From contig NZ_PDUW01000001.1 in the NCBI RefSeq assembly GCF_003545815.1, forward strand, positions 558,001-622,000: a DNA stretch of 64,000 nucleotides, written 5' to 3'. Source of the DNA: Pusillimonas caeni (GTDB lineage Bacteria; Pseudomonadota; Gammaproteobacteria; Burkholderiales; Burkholderiaceae_B). The translations under genes were made by a program, and so were the position numbers. Positions 59,057 to 64,000 of the stretch are shown piece after piece; within the stretch, counting starts at the first letter, position 1, and each line of letters begins with the position of its first letter. The notes under the pieces were generated by a model. It saw nothing but the letters and a program-made list of their open reading frames with translations, was not told the DNA's origin and searched no databases.

Positions 59057-59206
59057 AGCTTTGAACTCCTGAAATTTGCACAACAAAGGCTATTGTGCTC
59101 AAGCAAGCGGGAAATAAGATTTCTTATTTTTATGCGAAATGCATTTTTATTTCGGGATGTGTGGCATACTTAATTAACTTTCACATAATCGCCGATATTT
59201 TAATAT
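59057..59206. promoter_or_regulatory. AT-rich divergent promoter region of glmS and the Lrp-type gene
   Basis: This 150-base gap is strikingly AT-rich, with short inverted elements such as GAAATAA (59111-59117) and TTATTTC (59147-59153). AT-rich, weakly symmetric sites are typical for Lrp/AsnC proteins, so autoregulation and influence on glmS are plausible. Confidence 0.45.
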
Positions 59207-59695
59207 ATGGAAAACTCGCTGGATGATTTGGACCGGCGCATTCTCGAGCAGTTGCAGACGGACAGCGCCATCACCAACCAGGAATTGGCGCAGCGTGTGC
59301 ATGCTTCGCCCCCCACCTGCCTGCGTCGCGTGCGCCGCCTGCATGAGACGGGAGTGATAGAAAAACAGGTCGCCATCGTCAATCCGCAAAAGCTGGGCAA
59401 TACGCTGACCGCCATCATCGAAGTGACGCTGGACGTGCAAACCGCCGAAGCCTTGCACGCTTTCGAAGAAAGGGCGGTGGCCGAGCCGGCCATTCTGCAG
59501 TGCTACAGGGTGTCGCAAGGGCCGGACTTCGTCTTGATCGCGCAAGTGGCGGACATGCCCGCGTACCACGACATGGCGCACCGCGCCTTCACGTCCGACG
59601 CCAATGTGCGCAACGTGCGTACGTTCTTTTCCATTCATCGCAGCAAGTTCGAGACACGCACGCCGGTTACGGCCGCCGCCGAACAAAACCGCTAG
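59207..59695 (+). CDS. Lrp/AsnC-family transcriptional regulator
   Basis: 162 residues. The N-terminal helix-turn-helix reads LDDLDRRILEQLQTDSAITNQELAQRVHASPPTCLRRVRRL, of which ASPPTCLRRV is the recognition part. The C-terminal RAM domain binds amino acids (AIIEVTLDVQTAEALHAFE, GPDFVLIAQVADMPAYHDM). It should form octamers that respond to an amino acid. It is divergent from glmS and convergent with the glycosyltransferase. Confidence 0.95.
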   Translation: MENSLDDLDRRILEQLQTDSAITNQELAQRVHASPPTCLRRVRRLHETGVIEKQVAIVNPQKLGNTLTAIIEVTLDVQTAEALHAFEERAVAEPAILQCYRVSQGPDFVLIAQVADMPAYHDMAHRAFTSDANVRNVRTFFSIHRSKFETRTPVTAAAEQNR

Positions 59696-59735
59696 CAGCA
59701 GCGGCGGCGGGCGGTGCCGCGCGGCCCGGCCGGCT

Positions 59736-60809
59736 TCAGCCCCTGGCTTCGAAGCGCGTCAACACCGCCTGATAGGCGTCCAGATAACGGTGCGCCATGC
59801 GGCGCGGGTCGTGCTGTTCGAGCACGAAGGCATGCGCCTTCTGGACCATCTCGCTGCGCAGCGCGGCGTCGCCCAATACGCGCCCCATGGCCCGGGCCAG
59901 TTCCTCGTGGTCGCCCACCTCGCACAGCAGGCCCCGGCCGTCGCCCAGCACTTCGGCCAGCCCCCCCGCATTGGTGGACACGACCGGCACGGAATACAGG
60001 AAAGCGTCCAGCACGCTGGTGCCCAGCGCTTCGTGGGTCGAGGCCAATACAAAGACGTCCATCAAGCGATAGATGTCTTCCACGCCTTGCTGAAAGCCGG
60101 CAAAAAGGTAGCAGTCCTGCACGCCCAATTGAGCCGCCAGGCTGCGCGCCGCCTGCTCGGCGTCCCCTCCCGCGCCCAGGTGCAGGAAGACGAAATCGTT
60201 CCGGGTCCGGCGCAGGGCATGGACCGCGCGCACCAGCGTGCAGGGGTCTTTCTCGCGCGTCAGGGCGGCAACCGTGGCGATTACCTTGCGCCCCTGCAGG
60301 TCGAATTGTGCGGAGAAGGCGCGCGCCCGGTCGATATCGAAGGGCCTGGCCTCGATGGCGCTGGGAATCACGGCCACCGGCAGTCCCAGCCGGCGCGGCT
60401 CGGCGGCCGCTGCTTCGCTGATGGCGGCCAGCAGGTCGGCGCGCCGCCACTTCCAGCGGGTCTTGTCCTGTTTCTTGTCGGAGACGGGAAAGGCGGTGCG
60501 CCGGGTAAAGATGATGGGCCGGCGCAAGATGGGCTTGAGCAGCGCCAGCCAGGTCAGGGTGTTGGCGGTCTGCGCATGCAGAATGTCGTACCGGCGGGCG
60601 ATGCCGAGCAGCCTGCCGCACAGTGAAAAAGCGTTCTCCGCCTCGTGAACCTCAAAGCCCTCGTCCCGGGCGGCGCGCGCCAAGGGTTCGCCGCGGCGCG
60701 CCAACAGGGCTGCATGATGGCCCGCGGCGCGAAAGTGCCGCAGGCACAACAGCGTCTGGCGCTCGCCTCCCCGCCAGCCCCGCTCGAAGTTCAGTTGCAG
60801 TATGCGCAT
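59736..60809 (-). CDS. Glycosyltransferase family 4 protein
   Basis: 357 residues from the ATG at 60809 (a longer open frame continues into the MFS gene). The GT-B fold is marked by ERGWRGGERQTLLCLRHF at the N-terminus and the nucleotide-sugar site ASTHEALGTSVLDAF with the EX7E pattern, followed by VVSTNAGGLAEVL. It adds a sugar from a nucleotide donor, probably during LPS or capsule assembly in the cytoplasm. Its start is 8 bases from the MFS stop, so it is likely co-transcribed with that gene. Confidence 0.9.
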   Translation of the reverse strand: MRILQLNFERGWRGGERQTLLCLRHFRAAGHHAALLARRGEPLARAARDEGFEVHEAENAFSLCGRLLGIARRYDILHAQTANTLTWLALLKPILRRPIIFTRRTAFPVSDKKQDKTRWKWRRADLLAAISEAAAAEPRRLGLPVAVIPSAIEARPFDIDRARAFSAQFDLQGRKVIATVAALTREKDPCTLVRAVHALRRTRNDFVFLHLGAGGDAEQAARSLAAQLGVQDCYLFAGFQQGVEDIYRLMDVFVLASTHEALGTSVLDAFLYSVPVVSTNAGGLAEVLGDGRGLLCEVGDHEELARAMGRVLGDAALRSEMVQKAHAFVLEQHDPRRMAHRYLDAYQAVLTRFEARG

Positions 60810-60817
60810 GGCCGATT

Positions 60818-62206
60818 TCAAAGCTCGCTGTCCGGCACCGGACTGAAATAACGGACGATGTTGACCACCAGGGCACCCAGGGCGCAAAGCGCCGAAATCA
60901 CGATGGCAAGCGTGGCGCCATGCGCCACACTGAGATTGAAGGCGATGGCGACCAGGGCCGTGCCCAGGCTCTGGCCGAACACCCGCGTCGTCGCCTGCAA
61001 GGCGCCGGCGGCGCCGCTGCGGCGACGAGGCCCGCCGGTGAGCAGCGCGCGGTTGTTGGGGCTTTGGAAAAAACCGAAGCCCACGCCGCCCATCAGCATG
61101 GCCGCCGCGTACCACGCGAAATCCGCATCGACGGCCAGCACGCTGATCCAGCCCAGCCCCGCCGCCATGCATGCAGCGCCGATGGCGCACAGCACCGCGA
61201 CCCTGAAGCGGTCCGACAAGAAGCCGGAGAGGGGTGCCATAGCCGCCGTGCCGAACGACCACACGCCCAACAATATGCCGACGTCGGAATAACTATAGTT
61301 CACGACGTTGAGGTAATAAAAGGGCAGCGCCACGAAGGAGCTCATCTGCGAGGCAAAGGAAAAAGCCGAGGCGCCCACCGCGAACGCCACGGGCTTGATG
61401 CGCAGCAGGTCGATCGGCACCAGCGGCGCGGTCTGGTCCCATGAGCGGCGCACGAGCGCCACGGCGCATGCGCTGGCAACAGCCAGAAAGAGCAAGGCTT
61501 TCCAGGGAGCGTGCACCAGCATGTCCAGGCCGCTGATGAACAGGCCCAGGGCCAGCACGCTGAGTATGCAGCTGATCCAGTCGAAAGGCCTCTTGATGCG
61601 CGGCATGTCGGGCAGGAAGCGCGCTCCGAACGCCGCCGCGACACACAGGGGCACGTAGGAAATGAAGATCCACTGCCAGTCGGCGTATTGCAGGATGAAT
61701 GCGCCGATGCTGGGGCCGATGACCATGGTCGAGCCGACCATGAGCGAGTTCAGGCTGATGCCGAAGCCCATCATGCGCATGGGGTAGGTGTTGCGCACCA
61801 GCCCGCCGAACAGACACATCAGCATGGAGGTGCCCACCGCCTGGCAAATGCGTGACAGCAGCAGGCCCATGAAGGTGGTGGAGAGCGCGCACGCAATGGC
61901 CGAGAACATGCACACCAGGACGCCCAGCAGATACATGCGCTGCGAGCCGAGGCGCTCGCTGATCACCGAAAACGGCAGCAGGGTCACGACCACCACCAGG
62001 CTGTAGGCGATGACCAGCCAGACTACCAGGCCCGGGTCGATGCCGAGGTCTTTGGCCATGGTGGGCAGGGCCACGTTGACCATGGTCATGTCCAGCGAAC
62101 TGAACAGGATGCCGACAAGTATGGTCGCTACCGCCCAGTAACGCCGGGGCGCCTCGAGGCCGTCCGGATGGGAGGCCTCGCGCGGCTGCTGCTCGGTCGA
62201 TTGCAC
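60818..62206 (-). CDS. DHA2-type MFS drug/solute exporter
   Basis: 462 residues with 12-14 membrane segments. Early motifs are LDMTMVNVALPTMAKDLG (DHA2 motif D1) and SERLGSQRMYLLG (motif A). The antiporter motif C is seen as GPSIGAFILQ. It is a proton-driven exporter of the QacA/EmrB kind, but the substrate is unknown. It follows glmU by one base on the same strand and precedes the glycosyltransferase, so glmU-MFS-GT4 look like one unit. Confidence 0.9.
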   Translation of the reverse strand: MQSTEQQPREASHPDGLEAPRRYWAVATILVGILFSSLDMTMVNVALPTMAKDLGIDPGLVVWLVIAYSLVVVVTLLPFSVISERLGSQRMYLLGVLVCMFSAIACALSTTFMGLLLSRICQAVGTSMLMCLFGGLVRNTYPMRMMGFGISLNSLMVGSTMVIGPSIGAFILQYADWQWIFISYVPLCVAAAFGARFLPDMPRIKRPFDWISCILSVLALGLFISGLDMLVHAPWKALLFLAVASACAVALVRRSWDQTAPLVPIDLLRIKPVAFAVGASAFSFASQMSSFVALPFYYLNVVNYSYSDVGILLGVWSFGTAAMAPLSGFLSDRFRVAVLCAIGAACMAAGLGWISVLAVDADFAWYAAAMLMGGVGFGFFQSPNNRALLTGGPRRRSGAAGALQATTRVFGQSLGTALVAIAFNLSVAHGATLAIVISALCALGALVVNIVRYFSPVPDSEL

Positions 62207-62207
62207 G

Positions 62208-63581
62208 TCAGGCTTTCTTGACGGGGCGCGTCCAGCCCGGGATGGTTTTTTGCCCGCTGCGGGACAGCGTGAGCTGGCCCGCCGGCGCGTCCTTGGTGAG
62301 GGTGGTGCCGGCGCCCAGCGTGGCGCCGCGGCCCACCGTCACGGGCGCCACCAACTGGGTATCGGAACCGATGAAGGCGTCGTCCTCGATGACGGTCTGG
62401 AATTTGTTCACCCCGTCGTAGTTGCAGGTGATGGTGCCGGCGCCGATATTGACCCGCTCGCCCACCAGGGCATCGCCTATATAAGAAAGATGGTTGGCCT
62501 TGGCCTGGCGGCCGAGCCGGCTTTTCTTGATTTCGACGAAATTGCCCACATGCGCCTCGTCGCCCACTTCGGCGCCGGGCCGCAGACGCGCGTAGGGACC
62601 GATGCGGGCCTGCGCCCCGACGCTGGCCTGGTGCACATGGCTGAAGGCCTCGACCACCGTGCCCTCGCCGATGTCGGCCTGGCTGACGACACAGTGCGGC
62701 CCGATGCGCACGCCGTCCGCCAGAGAGACCTCGCCCTCGAACACGCAGCCCACGTCGATGAAGACGTCGCGCCCGCAGCGCAGGCTGCCGCGCAGATCGA
62801 AGCGGGACGGATCGGCCAGGGTGATGCCCTGTTCGAGCAGGCGGCGCGCCTGTTCGCCCTGCCAGATGCGCTCGAGCTGGGCCTGCTGGATCCGGCTATT
62901 GACACCCAGGGTCTCCCATGAGGCGTCGGCGTGGGCGGCGCTGACAGGAACGCCGTCCGCGACGGAGAGCCCCACGACGTCGGTCAGGTAGTACTCGCCC
63001 TGGGCATTGTTGTTGTCGATGCGGCCCAGCCAGTCCTTCAGGCGATCGGTCGGCGCGGCCAGGATGCCGGTGTTGACTTCGTCGATGGCGCGTTCGGCTT
63101 CGGAAGCATCCTTGTGCTCGACGATGCGCACGACCTGGCCGCGATCGTCACGCACGATGCGGCCATAGCCCGTGGGATCGGCAAGCTTCTCGGTGAGTAC
63201 CGCCATGCCGTCGGCCCGGGCCTCGAGCAGGCGCGCCAAGGTGGCGGCCTGCACCAGCGGCACGTCGCCATAGAGCACCAGCGTGGTGTCGCGCCCCGCA
63301 TCGCCCTGCAGCAGCAAGGGCACGGCTTGCTGGACGGCATGGCCCGTGCCCTGCTGGGGGCTTTGCACGACGAAGCTCAGGTCGGCATGGCCGGCGAAGG
63401 CCTGCTCGACGCGCTCGGCTCCGTGCCCGACCACGACTACGATGCGATCGGGCTCGAGTTGGCGGGCGTTGTCCAGGACGTGCGCAAGCATGGGTTTTCC
63501 GGCGAGCGGATGAAGAACCTTGGGCAGGTCCGACTGCATGCGCTTGCCCAGGCCCGCGGCCAAAATCACGATGTTCAGCAT
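62208..63581 (-). CDS. glmU: Bifunctional N-acetylglucosamine-1-phosphate uridyltransferase/glucosamine-1-phosphate acetyltransferase
   Basis: 457 residues, the normal length. The N-terminal uridyltransferase has [21 protein letters not shown] and the QQGTGHAVQ and YGDVPL motifs. The C-terminal left-handed beta helix with hexapeptide repeats contains [19 protein letters not shown] and the acetyltransferase region HLSYIGDA and YDGVNK. It makes UDP-GlcNAc for wall and LPS synthesis. It and glmS, the enzyme two steps earlier, lie within 3.2 kb on the same strand but are separated by other genes. Confidence 0.98.
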   Translation of the reverse strand: MLNIVILAAGLGKRMQSDLPKVLHPLAGKPMLAHVLDNARQLEPDRIVVVVGHGAERVEQAFAGHADLSFVVQSPQQGTGHAVQQAVPLLLQGDAGRDTTLVLYGDVPLVQAATLARLLEARADGMAVLTEKLADPTGYGRIVRDDRGQVVRIVEHKDASEAERAIDEVNTGILAAPTDRLKDWLGRIDNNNAQGEYYLTDVVGLSVADGVPVSAAHADASWETLGVNSRIQQAQLERIWQGEQARRLLEQGITLADPSRFDLRGSLRCGRDVFIDVGCVFEGEVSLADGVRIGPHCVVSQADIGEGTVVEAFSHVHQASVGAQARIGPYARLRPGAEVGDEAHVGNFVEIKKSRLGRQAKANHLSYIGDALVGERVNIGAGTITCNYDGVNKFQTVIEDDAFIGSDTQLVAPVTVGRGATLGAGTTLTKDAPAGQLTLSRSGQKTIPGWTRPVKKA

Positions 63582-63660
63582 GGATTTCTATGAGACGAGT
63601 GTTGAAAACAATGAGTGGGCGGGGCGGCGGACGCGCCGCCCGCGTACGGTAAGCGAGGAA

Positions 63661-64000
63661 TCAAGCCTTGCGGCTTTGGCGGACGGCCCGCTTGCGGGCC
63701 GAAGGGGCGGCCTTGGTCTTGGCCGCCGGGGCCGCGCCGGCCGCCGGCTTTGCCGAAGAGCCCGCGCGAGCCCGCTTGGCGGGGGCCTTGCGGGGCTTGT
63801 CGCCATTGGCGGCGTCCGACTGAGCCGGCTGGGCTGCCTGCATGCCGGCCACGGTGGCCGCCGCCAGCGTGTCGAATTGCTTTTGCAGCATGTTCCACCA
63901 GCCCTGGGCGGCGCCCGACAGCGCCGCCGGATCGGATTGAAGCGGGATGCGCTGGGCATCCGGGTCGGATGAGGAAGCCTGCGGCGTGTCGGCCCCTTCG
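63661..64000 (-). CDS. PhaM-like polyhydroxyalkanoate granule protein (N-terminus outside window)
   Basis: About 113 codons are visible, with the stop at 63661 and the frame open to the right edge. GAAQGWWNMLQKQFDTLAAATVAG resembles the phasin-like helical part of PhaM. The C-terminus is a Lys/Ala/Arg/Pro-rich tail (KAPAKRARAG..., SARKRAVRQSRKA), as in PhaM proteins that bind both DNA and PHB granules. This suits a PHB-storing Burkholderiales host. The N-terminal part is missing, so the assignment rests on the tail and helix. Confidence 0.75.
   Translation of the reverse strand, partial: EGADTPQASSSDPDAQRIPLQSDPAALSGAAQGWWNMLQKQFDTLAAATVAGMQAAQPAQSDAANGDKPRKAPAKRARAGSSAKPAAGAAPAAKTKAAPSARKRAVRQSRKA

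Noticed and set aside
57293-59173. A 626-codon open frame on the plus strand opposite glmS
   Set aside because: It is the antisense shadow of glmS, produced by high G+C codon bias. Its translation is Gly/Val/Asp-rich with no domain, while the minus strand encodes a full-length GlmS.
59057-59206. A glmS ribozyme in the glmS leader
   Set aside because: The leader is only about 100-150 AT-rich bases without the conserved ribozyme core, and that ribozyme is mostly found in Gram-positive bacteria.
59736-61262. A 508-codon reading of the glycosyltransferase extending into the MFS gene
   Set aside because: The GT4 fold begins at MRILQLNFERGW (60809); the upstream 151 codons are a shadow of the MFS transporter.

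Overview
The window is G+C-rich bacterial chromosome. It has a Bordetella-type trimeric porin, a PhaM-like polyhydroxyalkanoate granule protein beside glmU, many solute-binding proteins without permeases, and a dense set of LysR, GntR and IclR regulators. Together these suggest a Burkholderiales betaproteobacterium, most likely of the family Alcaligenaceae (Bordetella, Achromobacter, Pusillimonas and relatives). This is inferred from gene content and style, not from a database search. No rRNA, tRNA, CRISPR array or insertion sequence was recognised.

Region 1 (1-9061) is a mixed metabolic stretch: a LysR regulator cut by the window edge, two metallo-beta-lactamase-fold hydrolases, a lytic transglycosylase, two branched-chain-type solute-binding proteins, a TerC/Alx-type exporter behind a probable yybP-ykoY manganese riboswitch, and a cupin/LysR divergent pair.

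Region 2 (9214-31638) is a catabolic island and the main interest. A NitT/TauT-type ABC importer precedes a three-component Rieske oxygenase (reductase, ferredoxin, CarAa-like oxygenase), a meta-cleavage hydrolase, and a two-subunit class III extradiol dioxygenase, followed by a GntR regulator, an asparaginase-like amidohydrolase, an MFS transporter, a porin and a TauD-like dioxygenase. A second divergent pair of operons carries the lower pathway (hydratase, acylating acetaldehyde dehydrogenase, hydroxy-oxovalerate aldolase, hemerythrin) on one side and a cupin, a NicC-like flavin monooxygenase, an aspartate-dehydrogenase-like enzyme and an alpha/beta hydrolase on the other. An identical 24-bp sequence containing a 15-bp palindrome sits in both divergent promoter regions, and a degenerate copy precedes the ABC operon, so the three transcription units look like one regulon. 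The gene set fits degradation of a benzo-fused nitrogen heteroaromatic or arylamine through angular or lateral dioxygenation, extradiol cleavage and hydrolysis. The released hydroxypentadienoate would go to pyruvate and acetyl-CoA, and the nitrogen-bearing acid to the monooxygenase/cupin/AspDH branch.

Region 3 (31683-45012) is an ion-homeostasis block of visibly lower G+C: a seven-gene Mrp cation/proton antiporter operon, a two-component system whose NtrC-like regulator lacks the GAFTGA loop, two PAP2-fold proteins (one with its catalytic residues lost), and TrkA/TrkH potassium uptake.

Region 4 (45311-56249) is accessory: three toxin-antitoxin modules (RelE/XRE, ParDE with a frameshifted parE, Phd/zeta-like), an IclR/Rieske oxygenase/solute-binding protein group, a pseudouridine synthase, an exported VOC protein, and an IclR-controlled solute-binding protein/TauD operon with clear palindromic operators.

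Region 5 (56263-64000) is core-like: an alpha/beta hydrolase, glmS, an Lrp-type regulator, a GT4 glycosyltransferase, a DHA2-type MFS transporter, glmU and the C-terminal part of a PhaM-like protein.
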